From NCBI GenBank assembly GCA_021521415.1, contig JAIQDT010000192.1, positions 1,054,001-1,118,000 on the forward strand: DNA of 64,000 bases, written 5' to 3'. Below are positions 45,082 to 57,425 of the stretch, one piece after another. The first letter of the stretch is position 1; each line of letters opens with the position of its first letter. Under the pieces are notes generated by a model. The model was not told where the DNA came from, did not search any database, and saw only the letters and a list, made by a program, of their open reading frames with translations. Source of the stretch: Bidens hawaiensis (Eukaryota; Streptophyta; Magnoliopsida; Asterales; Asteraceae). Made by a program: the position numbers and the translations under genes.

Positions 45082-45480
45082 TGTTGGGTCCATGTTTGGT
45101 GGTTTTTACTTAGTTATATGTTTAATGGGCTGGGCTACGGGTTAGCTATGTAAACCGAGAAGGCTTGTGATTAATATGGGCCTAGTGTTTTGGTTTCCCT
45201 ATATATAGATATTACTGTATAGGGTTTAAGGGGTTGTTCACATTAAGAGAGTTGGTGAGCACAGAGAGAGAACTAGAGGGTTGTTCATTCCTAATCATAT
45301 GTTCAAGTATTGTAAGTGCTTAAGCACCCGACGTATTCAAGAATATACGTGTGTTTTGAAGCAATTCTGTGTTACCTTTACTACTCTTATTCGTGTTCTT
45401 GAATCACCGAGTGTTGGTATTCCGCACCAATATTCGTTTAGTTGATATCATATTGATGTGATCCAGATTCGGGACTTACA
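45082..45480 (+). repeat. E3 5' LTR
   Basis: 399 bp, TGTTGGGTCC...GGGACTTACA. A CCTATATATAGAT promoter core lies near 45198-45210. One CCGAGAA (complement of the leader motif TTCTCGG) is at about 45157. Confidence 0.93.
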
Positions 45481-45482
45481 AT

Positions 45483-45494
45483 TGGTATTAGAGC
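45483..45494 (+). other. E3 primer-binding site
   Basis: TGGTATTAGAGC, two bases after the LTR; the same one-base variant of the initiator tRNA-Met PBS as in E1. Confidence 0.85.
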
Positions 45495-45728
45495 CTTAGA
45501 CCTTTTTAGGCTCGTTATTGTGATATCAACAGATTCAAGATTTCGGTTTGTTTGGTGGTCGGGTGATTTTTTCCGGTGAACTTTTCATCGGAGGAGAAGA
45601 GACTCATTTCTGGTTATAGATTTGATTGATTTGGAAAATATTTGAATTCCATAATTCACGGAAGGTAGTTGGTTGCAAATCTGAATCAGTCAACTTTATA
45701 TTCGGGCACTCTTGTTTAATTTTGTGGA

Positions 45729-45978
45729 TTTCGGTCAAAGATTCCAATTAGCTGATCAAACAGCCATCATTTTCGGCCAATCAGGACAGAAAACCCATTG
45801 TTCTCGGCCATTTTTAAGGGTTCTCGGTTTTGATTCCATAGTTCTCGGTCAACCTTATTGGTTTTCGGTCAACGATTTGAGTCCTCGGCAGATTTTTGGA
45901 GTTCTCGGTCAGAGTTTTGTTCTCGGTCAGAGGTTCTCGGTCAAAGGTTCTCGGTTAATTTTTGAGGTTCTTGGTCAA
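45729..45978 (+). repeat. Pre-gag leader array of about 12 TTCTCGGTCA units (E3)
   Basis: The motif (T/C)TCGG(T/C)(C/T)A recurs about twelve times at irregular spacing, densest at 45901-45975. Its position between PBS and gag parallels the GCGAAGTT array of E1. Both arrays contain the core GGTCA. Confidence 0.8.
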
Positions 45979-46611
45979 GGAATATTAAAAAAAAAAGGTA
46001 TTTTGGCGGGGAAAATTTTCTTGAACGAAATTTTTCCAGAATAATCCTTATTAATAAAAATCCATCCTTGAAAATTTTGGCGAAAACAATTTTTTTTCGG
46101 GTGATTTTTGTTGAAATTTTGGCTGGAAATTCGGAAAATTTTGTCTTGAACGAAATTTTTCTTAGACACTTCTCTTGACTGGGACATTCTTCTTGAGAAT
46201 TGTAAGGCCCCGAACCCGGTAGCCCTACTTTAGCGTCGGATTTACTCATAAACACAGTTCTTGTAATCAGAGTTAATTAAAACTTTCGCGGAAACGTTTA
46301 CTTGAAGCATTCGCTACAAAACATTCAATCTCTTATCTGATACTATAAAACAAATCATTATATTTAAAACATCTTTTCTTCCATCTTAAGATGCCAGCCG
46401 TTCAATCCATGCCATGTGCCATCCTCATGCTAGTTCTTTGGTCTGATCACCTGCGTGCATACTAAAAGTCAGCTACGCTGAGTGAGTTTTAGTTAATCAA
46501 GCAACTTATCATACAACCACTACATACATCAGATACGTATCCGAAGACACATAATCCACTATCTAACCTGCTCACATTACCACTTAGCCTCTTATTTACG
46601 CCTACCACTTT

Positions 46612-46768
46612 GCCACATTGCCACTTTAATAACGTATAACGTTATGCCACTTTGCCACTTTAATAACGTATAACGTTATGCCACTTTGCCACTTTAATAA
46701 CGTATAACGTTATGCCACTTTGCCACTTTAATAACGTAAAACGTTATGCCACTTTGCCACTTTAATAA
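46612..46768 (+). repeat. 34-bp tandem repeat, about 4.5 copies
   Basis: The unit TGCCACTTTGCCACTTT plus AATAACGTATAACGTTA repeats with almost no variation. Each unit contains the inverted repeat AACGT-ATA-ACGTT. Inside the solo LTR. Confidence 0.92.
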
Positions 46769-47570
46769 CGAAGGCACGTATAGGCTTACCCTACCACGTA
46801 CTATCGTTATGCCACTAACACTCTTACTAGACTCTTGCCACTTCTAATACGCTCTACCTCTACTTGTCTACAACACGCTTCATATCATTTACATAATAAG
46901 CAAGTCACATCAACAATCATACACACATAATAACGATGGCACGTACAGGCTTTCCCTATCACGCGCTCACGTTATGCCACTAACACCCTTACTAGACTCT
47001 TGCCACTTCTAACACACTCTACCTCTACCTGCCTATATCACACTTCATATCAGTTCAGAATTTACGTAATAAACAAGTCACATCATAACATTCATACACA
47101 CTATCAACCACTTGGAATTTACTATCCTTGGCAATACGTGCAATATCCGAAGATCGTTCACGTACCGACAAGCATTATAAAATATATACCTCGTATAACA
47201 TCTATAGCATACACTTACCACTTAAGGTAAGTGTATTCACACTTCACATCGAGTATGCACACAGCCCCGAAAACATAACAAGGAAATGGGGCTAGAAACT
47301 CACCTGAACACGGTTACGTTCACCGTTAATCGTAATCCCTTTCTTCAGTTGTGCACGGCTGACTGTATAACAAGTATACGTATCAATTAACTATCACTAC
47401 TCATATTGTATTTCTATCTTTATATGACCCACAACGAACGGGGGTCCGGGGGCAGCGCCCCTGGCAGCGGGGTCTAAGGGCGGCAGCCCCTAGCAGGGTC
47501 CAAGGGGCAGAGCCCCTGGCTGGGGTCGAGCTGTCTTAACACATTTTTCATTAGGTTTTTAATTTATTTT

Positions 47571-47745
47571 CTAAGCGAACTTAACTTTAGGCGAAGTTAA
47601 ACCTTAGGCGAACTTAGCTTTAGGCGAAGTTAAACCTTAGGCGAACTTAGCTTTAGGCGAAGTTAAACCTTAGGCGAAGTTGTCATCAGGCGAACTTAGC
47701 TTTGCAGGCGAAGTTCATCAGGCGAACTTAGCTTGCAGGCGAAGT
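47571..47745 (+). repeat. GCGAAGTT/GCGAACTT array in the Gypsy-like solo LTR
   Basis: About ten alternating AGGCGAAGTTAAACC and AGGCGAACTTAGC units. The octamer is the one clustered in the Copia element E1, although this LTR belongs to another superfamily. Confidence 0.85.
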
Positions 47746-48465
47746 TGTCGGCTGCAGCTACTGTTCGTCCTTAATCATCTTCGTTTCTTAACCAAATAAC
47801 TCGATTTAGGTATCCACGAAATCGTCTGACCAGCGCCTACAAACCCCAACCATCAAATCGACCTAACATCGATGTTTAAAGGGTGCGATTTAGGCATATA
47901 GGTTACGGTTTCTTTTATCAATCGATTAACCCATCAAATCGTAACCATTTTCAGTAAGTTTAGCTTTGTTGGATTCGTTTTTACCATACAAACACAGATC
48001 TATCATTTCTATACTAATCCAAACCTAAACGAACAAGTTCTCGATATAAACGTACCGTAAATGAGTCGAACTACGAACACGAGCTGGTCTTGTTGCTTTG
48101 GTTCGTCACGACGATCTAGCACCAACGAGCTCGGGTCCTCGCCTTTGGATCTTGGTTCGGGTTGTGTGTTTTGGGGTGTGTAGAGATTAGGATGGATAAA
48201 TGGATGGAATGGAAAGGATTGGGGTTTAAGGGGGTATTTATACTCCCTTAAGCCCATGGACCGAAGGCCCATATTTCCTTTTGATCCATATCTAATCTCA
48301 TCTAATTATCCTACTAAGTCTTCATATTTTGCGGTTATTATTATCGTTCCACTAACTCGTTTATTTCACCCGACAAAATAATATATTAAATATTACTTTA
48401 GAAATTTCGGGATGTTACAAGAATTTTGGCGATCATTTTTTTCTTTCGAAAAATTTGGCGGGAAA

Positions 48466-49993
48466 ATGAGTTCATCTGAGATAAGGTTTCAACAATGCTC
48501 TTTAAATTGTGGTGAGAAAATAGAAATGTATAAGCTTCATAATCACAGTCTAAGTAGAGATATGGAAAGAATAAAATCAGAGAATTTTAAACTTAAGCAG
48601 AATGAAAAGGGCTTTCTAGACAAAATTGAATCTCTTAACAAAGACATTAAGAAACTTAAGTCTGATTTTAGCATAAAGAGTTGTCACCATCGTGATGCTA
48701 AACAAGAAATTGCTGAGTTAACTACTAAACTGGAAGCCTCCAAGTTAGAGATCTTAAATCTAACTATTACGTTTGAAAAGGCTGAACTTGATTTTAGAAA
48801 ATTCGATGGTTCAAGTAAAGTAATTAACTCAATGATTGAAAACCAATTGTGGTGGAAGGAAAATGAAGGTGAGGGAATAGAATACAGTCAAGTTCCCCCA
48901 CCTTACAACCCACAATTTTGTCCCTACCCCTGTTACCAAAGAACAGGAGGAAAAGATAAAAGACATGAAGTATGGTAAACAGGTTCAATCTGAAACTGTT
49001 GGATCAGGATCCCTAGAGGAAATCATGCCTGCTTTTAAATGTGTGAACAATTTTGATGCTTCTACTTCATGTGCAGATATAGTAAATGATGTTGCTTTTG
49101 ATAGTAAAGGGGTTCAGGCTAATGAAAATGAATCTCATTTTAACGTGTCATCAAACTCAGATGACACCACACCTCAAAATTATACTAATAATAAAACACA
49201 TAGTTTTGGAAATAAAGGGAAGACACGTAAGAAATCAGCACAACAATGACAGTCTCGTCCTCATAGATCCGCCAGATCTCCATGTGTTGATAAATCATCG
49301 GGTGATATATATATTAAGAGGCAAACATGTTACCACTGTGGCACGCCAGGACATATAGCCAGAAATTGTTTTCATCGTCTATATGTTCCCTATTACAAGC
49401 AAAATCAGAAGGCTGTGCCAAGGGGCACGAAGAATGGAAAAACCTTTCCTAAGAAGAAATTCCAACATGAGGCAAGTGCTTTCGTTGACATCAGAAGAAG
49501 GATGAAGGCGTGAATCGTCTGCGTGAACGTCGGGCATTTGGCAAAGGAGTGTCACTACCGTGCTGTTAATAGACAAGGCCCTTGGGTGAAAGGTAACAAG
49601 TTTCAACCGAATCCTGTGGTTAAACAAAATGCTTATTTTAGAAAACCACGAGTATCTGTACAACGGGTCACAGATACTCAAGGATTCAAAGCTAATATGA
49701 CAGGTTTGCACTCAAAAGATTTAGAAACTATTAAAAGAAAAATAAATTTTCAGAAATCAAAGAGTGTTGAGAGTTCTAAGAGTTCGAATTCGAATTGCTC
49801 CACTCCAAAGTCTGTTCTTTCAAATTTCACTAAACCAAGACAGACTTGGAAACTTAAAACTCAACAAACAGAATCTGTAATGACAAATGATTCTGTTAAA
49901 GATGGGAAAGATATGAGTTGGCAAGAGGTCACATATGTTGATGCTCAAGGGAACCCCAAGACATTTATGACTTGGGTTCCTATGTCCAACTGA
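48466..49993 (+). pseudogene. gag: E3 gag C-terminal half (coiled coil, VPPPY, zinc knuckles)
   Basis: MSSSEIRFQQCSLNCGEKIEMYKLHNHSL opens a Lys/Glu/Leu-rich coiled coil (to about residue 130), then YSQVPPPYNPQF (PPPY at 48895-48906). After a frameshift near 48960 come a Ser/Asn-rich linker, a canonical CCHC knuckle CYHCGTPGHIARNC (49328-49369) and a damaged second knuckle VCVNVGHLAKEC (about 49519-49553). It ends WQEVTYVDAQGNPKTFMTWVPMSN and TGA. The N-terminal capsid part seen in E1 gag is absent, so particle assembly from this copy is unlikely. Confidence 0.8.
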
Positions 49994-50160
49994 AACCGCT
50001 ATACGTGTAGGAATAACCACAAATTCATTGTTTATTAAATGGGTTGTTCCAGGCACATGACAGGGCAAATATCCATTGCTTTTATATCTTTAAACCGTGA
50101 AATGGATTATTTGTTGCCTGGACGGGAATTTTATGGTGATAGAACGTTTTTAATCTGCTC
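49994..50160 (+). pseudogene. pol: E3 protease scrap
   Basis: In the same frame as the preceding gag, GCSRHMTG (50042-50065) is the right half of the Copia protease site; the WVVDS half that carries the catalytic Asp is missing. A short tail LPGREFYGD follows, then a stop. Nothing of integrase, RT or RNase H remains after it. Confidence 0.75.
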
Positions 50161-50682
50161 TCTAAGTGTGTAGGAAAAAATCAGGGAATACATTGCATAT
50201 TAAAAGGTTTGTTCCAGACATTCAACTCGCAAGGATGCAGAATCTCAAAACAAGCTTATTCCTAGGGGGAGATTCTCACAAATGAAAAATGATGTCTTGA
50301 AGATAAAAGGTAACCGTATCACTTTGGTATGAAAGATTGATCAATCAAAAAGATTTTAAAATTTTAAATTTTTATAAAAAAAAATACAAAAATATGTTCA
50401 CGTTTAGTTTTTCAAGTATAGTTTTTTTATTTTGTTTTATTTTAAAATTGAGAAAATGACTTGAACGTACATGAGAAATGATAGTATATCAGTTGGCTGA
50501 CTATCACACTTTATTTTTTATTAAAATACTACTTTTCGATTATTGAGTCTTTTGAGGTTAAATTTGTACATAAAAGTTTTTGCACAAATTTAGGGGGAGA
50601 AAATTAAAAAAATTCAAAAAGTGTGTGTGTGTGTGCATTTAATAAAAAAAATTTCTATGTCTTTCAAACTTAACTCTCTCTT
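50161..50682 (+). other. E3 non-coding stretch before the conserved block
   Basis: AT-rich, with an AGGGGGAGA purine run at 50262-50271 and a (GT)n tract near 50620-50635. No gene. The missing pol must have been deleted at or before this stretch. Confidence 0.55.
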
Positions 50683-51905
50683 AAAATTATGTCGGCTGCT
50701 CAAGTTTGAAGAACATATACTTGTATATGTTTGGTCCGGTGATCTACTTGTAGATTAACAGGATAGTCATTTATCTAAAGACTGAAAGCATCTGGGGAGT
50801 TTGTGATGTGATTTTGTGTTTTGAATTCTTTCACTTAAAATTATGTCGGTGATTCCAAGTTGGAGGGACACGTATTCTCATATGTGTTTTGGTCTTGTTA
50901 ACCACTAAAGGTCATATGAGATAGCCATTTACCTGAAAATGAAGAGTGACCGGGGTGACTGAGTTCTTAACATGTGTGTCTTCTGTAATTTTATGGGAAG
51001 TGATATTTACAGCTTTTCAGAAGCTTCAAAACATTTTCAAATGATAATTGATCCAACCATTGGAAAGTGATCGATAAATTGTTTCTGTGTGCCTAACGGT
51101 TGAAGTTATTAAGCTTAAAAGGCTCTAGAACAGTCATTAATATTTTATGGTAGCTTTCCATGATGCGTAAAAGTTGAAGTGATATAAACTAAATTTGCTA
51201 AACTTAATGTGGAGAGTCATTTTGAAGAAATGTGCATGTCTCCAGATACATCTCTCCGAATGATAGGCAGAAAAGCTATTACCCAGTCATACACGAGCCC
51301 CTTAGTGTCTTGATCACTAAAAATATTGTGCTATTAAGTTTATTTATTAAAAAATGGTGAAAAAAAATATAAAAAAAAGGATTATTGTGAAGCAAAAATA
51401 AAAAAATTCGTATTTCAAAAGCTTAAATGGTCAAACTAGAACTACAGAGATGGGGGCACACAAGTAAGTCCTGTCATATCTCGAATGAAAGGCTTGTCAG
51501 TTACTGGCACTAAGTCCAACGTTCAACCTTAAAGCTTAAAAATTATTGTTTGTTTATCTATAAAAAAAAAACTTTTAATCAAGCACTAGGGGGTTGGAGT
51601 CAAATTGGGGTGATCTGGGGAAAGCCAAATATGCTTTGAGAAGAAATAGAAGGCATCACAGGTCCATGAGTGATGCCCATCTAAGCTTTATGCCAAACTG
51701 AACCTAATTCATATCAATGATGCAATGAAAATCATGTTAAGTTCGTTATACCTGCTATCAACTTGTTTCTTTATGTTATAATAACGCTGAACATGAATCT
51801 CTGTGAAAGCCTGTTAAACAATATGATTACATGTTCGGATCTTTTCATAAAAGGCGGCGTTTTATCAAAACTAAAATTTGATCCCTAATTTGCTAAGTTA
51901 CAAGA
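50683..51905 (+). other. Conserved non-coding 3' block of E3 (matches E1 9643-10800)
   Basis: Collinear with the E1 block, including two hairpin units. Unit 1 at about 50688-50798 has the 8-bp perfect stem ACATATAC/GTATATGT (50713-50730). Unit 2 at about 50843-50955 has ACACGTAT/ATATGTGT with one G-U pair. The TGGAGA/TCTCCA stem (51210-51244) and the TACACGAGCCC segment are also shared. It was kept although pol was lost, which argues for a cis-acting role. Confidence 0.7.
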
Positions 51906-52582
51906 GGTCCGGGTGATTAAATTTGTTTTATTTGTTGTTTTTGGTTTTATTTTATTTCAATTATTTTATTTTTACTTCTTGATTACTCTCGTCGAAACAA
52001 ATGTGTTAAGAAATCGTTTTAAAATTTGTCTTCAGCTAATAGAATATGATTTTGGTTATTGTGTTATAGTTGGTTTAGCTGGTATGATCTCATTTCATGT
52101 CTTTTCAAGAAAACCATAAAAATTAGAAAATTTTAAAAATTACAAAAATATGTCTATCTTATTTTGTTTTATTTAATTGTTTTCAAAATATTTTGGTTGA
52201 TCTTTCTATCGAAGTTGATTTTTCTTTCAAGACTGATTTCTTGCAACGGAAGCATATGAAGTATCTGAGACTCAAATTAGATGATGCTATCAAAAAGGGG
52301 GAGATGGTAGAGTATTGGATGCAGATGCTGAAGTTGTTGATCATTGAAGTTGCTGATCATGTTCAAGTAAAGATTCTGAAGGTTTCGAAAGCATCAGTCT
52401 AAGGGGGATTTTGTTGGGCCATAATTTGGTTAAACTGACGCATATCAAAAGGCTATGCCATGATCAAGACTAAGGTGACATAAACAAAGACGAGTTGAAG
52501 AATTGCATTGGTGTAATACCGAAATCCCTATGGATTTCGGTTAGGCTAGTCTAAAGTGAAATAAACAAGAACGAAGCTACAA
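51906..52582 (+). other. E3 3' end before PPT, with a second PPT-like/LTR-start-like site
   Basis: No credible gene; the ORFs at 51913-52119 and 52193-52402 have no recognisable motif. At 52399-52420 the text TAAGGGGGATTTTGTTGGGCC imitates a PPT followed by an LTR start, 190 bases before the true one. Confidence 0.5.
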
Positions 52583-52596
52583 ACCAAGGGGGACAT
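52583..52596 (+). other. E3 polypurine tract
   Basis: ACCAAGGGGGACAT immediately before the 3' LTR; same core as the E1 PPT (CCAAGGGGGAC). Confidence 0.85.
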
Positions 52597-52995
52597 TGTT
52601 GGGTCCATATTTGGTGGTTTGTACTTAGTTATATGTTTATTGGGCTGGGCTACGGGTTAGCTATGTAAACCGAGAAGGCTTGTGATTAATATGGGCCTAG
52701 TGTTTTGGTTTCCCTATATATAGATATTACTGTATAGGGTTTAAGGGGTTGTTCACATTAAGAGAGTTGGTGAGCACAGGGAGAGAACTAGAGGGTTGTT
52801 CATTCCTAATCATATGTTCAAGTATTGTAAGTGCTTAAGCACCCGACGTATTCAATAATATACGTGTGTTTTGAAGCAATTCCGTGTTACCTTTACTACT
52901 CTTATTCGTGTTCTTGAATCACCGAGTGTTGGTATTCTGCACCAATATTCGTTTAGTTGATATCATATTGTAGTGATCCAGATTCGGGACTTACA
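52597..52995 (+). repeat. E3 3' LTR
   Basis: 399 bp, matching the 5' LTR with about nine differences; ends GGGACTTACA and is followed by the TATAA duplication. Confidence 0.93.
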
Positions 52996-55900
52996 TATAA
53001 TACACGTGGTAAAAATTTTCGCTACCCGAATATATTTTCATAACAATTTTCATTATGCAGTTTTGCTTCATTATAAATTTTCACCAATAAAACTTGCATC
53101 TTATGATACAACTCGTTTTAAATTTCTTATGGTAGTTTCGCTTTGATTTTTTTAAGAAAATTCGCAAACTTATAGTTTGTAACTTTCTTGAAATCCTCAC
53201 GCAAAACTTCATAGAAATTTTATTATAAAGACAAAGAAAAAAAATCGTTTACTTGTGATTTCTCGATTTACAATGCCGGTCGTTTTAACTCACCATGATA
53301 TTCTTCATTACACGATATTAAATAACGAACTTGGTAAAAAAAATGATTTTCAATACGCAACTTTGTATTCCCAAAAACGATATTCATCATTTAATATTGA
53401 GACCTCATAACAAATTTTAGCATTCAACTTACGTATTTTAAATTTCGTCATAAGCAAAAAAAATTTTATTGTAATATTTATAAAGAAAAAAATGTGTGAT
53501 TCACACGCTCGGATCTCAAAAATTCTATTTATATAATATATACTTGTACATATACTAACTTGTAACTTTAATTATCAAATTTTAATGGATATTTCAAACA
53601 TTATTTATAAATTGTGATATTTTCAATTTAATACCTACTATTAGTCAAAATCTCCCAAAACGCAACCACAAGTTCCCAAACACCCGTAGCCCATCTCAAA
53701 CTACCGCCTTAAATCAAACCATCCATACACTTCAAAAGTTTTCCCGCGCACTCAAATCTTTCCTCAATATGAACGAAACCTAAACATCCAAAAGTATACC
53801 CTCACAACACAAGCCCCATGCAAAATCCAAGATGTACAACATTAACCCAACAAAAAGCCTTAAATACCGACACTCCCACGCCACGAAAACCTATCAAACT
53901 CACTATCCTAATACATCAAAGACGCCGACAAACACACTCACGAATGCTTCGAACATATACAAGCCAAAGTTTACCCAACTATGACTTAAACCCTTCGACC
54001 CTTACTATGTCGAGTCACAAACCATATCGCCACATCGTTCCCATCCAACCATAGAGTTTGATATCAAAATAGTAACCCAAACACTCCTTACCAAATACAT
54101 GTATAAACCGAATCTCAACCCAAACCACTCAAGATCAAATTATCCAACTTATCAACTTAACCCGAGCTCAAATAAGCAAAAACCTCACCTATTAGCCCAA
54201 CCACTACTCAAACAAGTCATCTAAGTCTAACCCACTCAAAAGACCTAAACACTCTCACTTACTACTAAATTTCCAAACCATTCACCGTACGAAGCCTGAA
54301 ACCCCTCCCTACGCATGCAAGCTTCGTTTTTCTCTAAAATTTTGTTTCTTTTTATTTATATATATACAACTAGTGTATTTATAACAACCTCATGTGTTCA
54401 AATAATCACTTTTAAATTATAAACTCTAAAAATATGTATATATATACATATATATATATGGTACTGTCATGACAACAAAATTTTATTATGAGGATTTGTA
54501 TTCAAAGATTATTAAACGATTATATGTATGATTTCAAGATTTTAAATATTGTCACCTAAGGTGATAAATCTATTAATAATTTTATAAATACGAGGTTTCA
54601 TTTTGAATGTTGAATGCGGGATTTATTTAGTAACAAATTTTAACTTTCACCATCTTGTATAAACTCAATAACCATGGCTTTGCAAATCTTTTGGGATGTG
54701 TTTGCAAATACTTTATGTTGTTACACAAATTTTTGCTCAATAACGATTTACGCCAACTATTACCTCTTATTATCGCAAGCATCATCACTTTATATAATAT
54801 ATTTTCATCACAACAAATTTATGTGTACAAACTTTTTTAACAATTTGGGTTACAAGATTTACATTCAATAATGATTTAAATATTTTCCCTAGCAATGCGT
54901 TACCACGATGCTTTGTTATTATGTAATTTCTTAGAAACAATAAAACGGCCTTACTTAAGCCCTCATTTTCAATTTTAGTCTTTTATACGCTGCGCGATTT
55001 ACATATTTCAACATTAAATTCGAGTCTCACAGATTTTTACGATTTCTTTTCATTTGATGAGATGTTTCATTCACAATATCATGCACATGAGATTTCATTT
55101 TGTTGTTCTGATTATGACAGAATTCAACTATTCAATAACAATTTGTGTAATTCTTCCGTTTATCTTTTGGATGATACTTTCATAACTATGTTATTCATAT
55201 TTGAGCATTTATGCTTTTCAAGAAAGACGCGATTCTATACATTATTCTATATCATTTCATCTAATCTATTAATGGCCTATGTGTGGCTGTCTACAAGTTT
55301 TGGCACTATTAGAAACCGTTATTATAATAACGATTATATAAATGGTTTCACAATAGTGGCCGTATTCACGTTTTATCATATTTCATCGATTGTTTTGGTT
55401 GTTAATCAAATACTACTTTATTTATATTGATACACGTATGCGTCACCCCAAAGAAACTCACCTCATTCTCGTGTTAACACATTTCATGTAATCATATCCT
55501 CAAATACTTATAACCTCAAGTTGTTCATGTATGAAACTCATTGTACGCTATTATTAATTGTATCGTTGTTTATCCCAACTTTACGTGTTCATTTATTTGG
55601 ACTTCTCATTTTCACTTATCGGCTTTCATTTATCGGAGTTATTTAGTGCCTCGATGTATAGACTTGACAATTATCTTGATGACTGTCGACTACAAACCTC
55701 GTTTCGTAATTGTTTACCCTGAATTTTATTTAATCAATCGTCATTACTTATTTAAACCAAAATAGTTATTTTCACTTTGGTTATACTATAAGATTTTAAT
55801 TGTCTCAATTATTTATTCCATTTTCCTACTTATTTAAAAAGGGTCAACCCCAAAATTTCCAACTGCTGGTATTGTTTTATCAATATGTGTAAAATTCAAC

Positions 55901-56332
55901 AGATTCATGCACGTTTCTAATGTTTAAGATTACAAAATAAATATGTCTTTTAAACCACGCAATGGAACGAACCATGTGGACCATACGACAATCTAAATAA
56001 TTATGGGTGCACACTTAATTATCGAAATCCCCGTATGGAAGCCATAGTAAGTACACTTGTGTGCGATAACTCAAGTCCGAGGATAATAGCGGAAAAACGG
56101 TAGAAATGCGAGTTATGATAAGGGCATGGTGGATATGCCGCTGGTACTTCCTATATATAAGTGTCTTTATTATATTCTCATTTGTAGCGTTTTTCGAGTC
56201 ATGCAAAGATTTGACGTTATTCTTTTGCTTAAACTATTCATGCAATTATCTTACTAAAGGCAATATTCGTTAGTAATTGTTATTTTTAGTTTATCTTAAT
56301 TTCGGGATGAAATTAGCTAAAGTAGTAGATAC
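52996..56332 (+). other. LARD internal region, right part, no gene
   Basis: 3.3 kb without recognisable protein. A segment at about 53645-54300 is strongly C/A-rich on this strand (ACCCAAACAC-like text), in contrast to the AT-rich surroundings. ORFs such as 55062-55430 show no motif and I treat them as chance. The last 40 bases (TTTCGGGATGAAATTAGC) resemble a decayed Gypsy 3' end before the LTR, with no clear G tract. Confidence 0.6.
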
Positions 56333-57387
56333 TGTGACATTCGTCAAATTCGAGTCTCGAGTTGAATTCGTTTTGTAAACTTTTATTTCGTAAAACCGAC
56401 TCAACAATTTTAGATACTTATTTAATTATTACATAATATTATTATGGAGCTCGATCATCAATAAACCGATGTTTGTCATATTTTAGTGACGCTAAGAAAA
56501 CATAAGGAGTTCAAAATGGTTTTCGTAAAGTCGTTACGAGTTTTACAAACATTTAAACTCGTTTTAAACTTTAATGAAACTTGAGGGGGGTATTTTGAAA
56601 ATATATATTATATATATAAACTCAAAAAAACCTAAACCTAGCATCATATTAACATCCAGCTTCCCTCTTTCTCTCTTCCAATTCTGGCGCCGTTTTCCGG
56701 CGACCGGCGACGACCGGAATCGGCTCCGGCGACCTCCGACACCACCCACCACCTCCGGCCATCCCTTCTCACCTCCCTCAACTTGACACCACTACCCCTC
56801 GGCTTTCCGCAGCCCCTTTTTCCTCTTCGGTTTCGTTTTCCGGCGACCGGAAAACCAGCCGTCGTGCCCTCTCTCTCTCCACAATGGTATCTCTCTCTCT
56901 CTCCCCGACGTTCTCTCACTCTCGTCTCTCTCTCGCTTCTCTCTCCGTATCTCTCTCTCTCCGCCTATCTCTCTCTCGGCTCTCTCTCGCTTCTCTCTCC
57001 GTATCTCTCTCTCTATGCCTATCTCTCTCTCACTGCTCTCTCTCTGATCTCTCGCTCTCCGCCTCGTTTTTCCGGCAAGCCTCTGATGGCTGGAAATCGG
57101 TCTCCGACGACCCCGCTCGGCTCCGACAATTGTTCTCGGCCAAGCATCGTTTATATGGTAAGGAGATTTATAGTTTTAAATTGTCTTTGTATATAACTCA
57201 TAACCGGTAACCGAGTCACGAGTCCGGTTCCGCCTTAAACCGGCTTTGGAGTGTATTTTTGGTATCATTATTATTAATATCATAAATCTTTATAAAACTC
57301 ATTATTATTTTTATGATTATTATTATTAATATTATTGTTATTATTATCATTAATAAGAAAGTTATTATGATTATTATGATTATTATG

Positions 57388-57425
<38 letters not shown>

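Larger units (their letters stand above)
46201..48419 (-). mobile_element. Solo LTR (2.2 kb, Gypsy-like) nested in E3
   Basis: TGTAAGGCCCCGAACCC...TTCGGGATGTTACA, flanked by perfect AGAAT (46196-46200 and 48420-48424). A TATA box on the minus strand (GAGTATAAATACC, 48233-48245) suggests minus orientation. It is a different family from the 3.1-kb LTR. It contains a 34-bp tandem repeat (46612-46768), GC-rich GGGGCAGAGCCCC-type repeats (47440-47525) and a GCGAAGTT array (47571-47745). No coding sequence is supported. TG...CA ends, 5-bp duplication and lack of PBS, PPT or genes make a solo LTR the simplest reading. Confidence 0.82.
45082..52995 (+). mobile_element. E3: Copia element with gag remnant only, nested in the LARD-like element
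   Basis: LTRs 45082-45480 and 52597-52995 (399 bp each, about 9 differences by eye) with target duplication TATAA (45077-45081 and 52996-53000). PBS and PPT are present. Inside are a motif-rich leader, a foreign solo LTR (46201-48419), the C-terminal half of gag, a scrap of protease, the conserved 3' block and then the PPT. Gag capsid, integrase, RT, RNase H and ORF3 are absent. LTRs are more alike than those of E1, so the element probably moved in its defective state, using proteins from a relative. Confidence 0.88.

Noticed and set aside
55062..55430. 122-aa ORF in the LARD internal region
   Set aside because: AT-rich, no motif, no similarity to gag or pol that I can see; likely chance.
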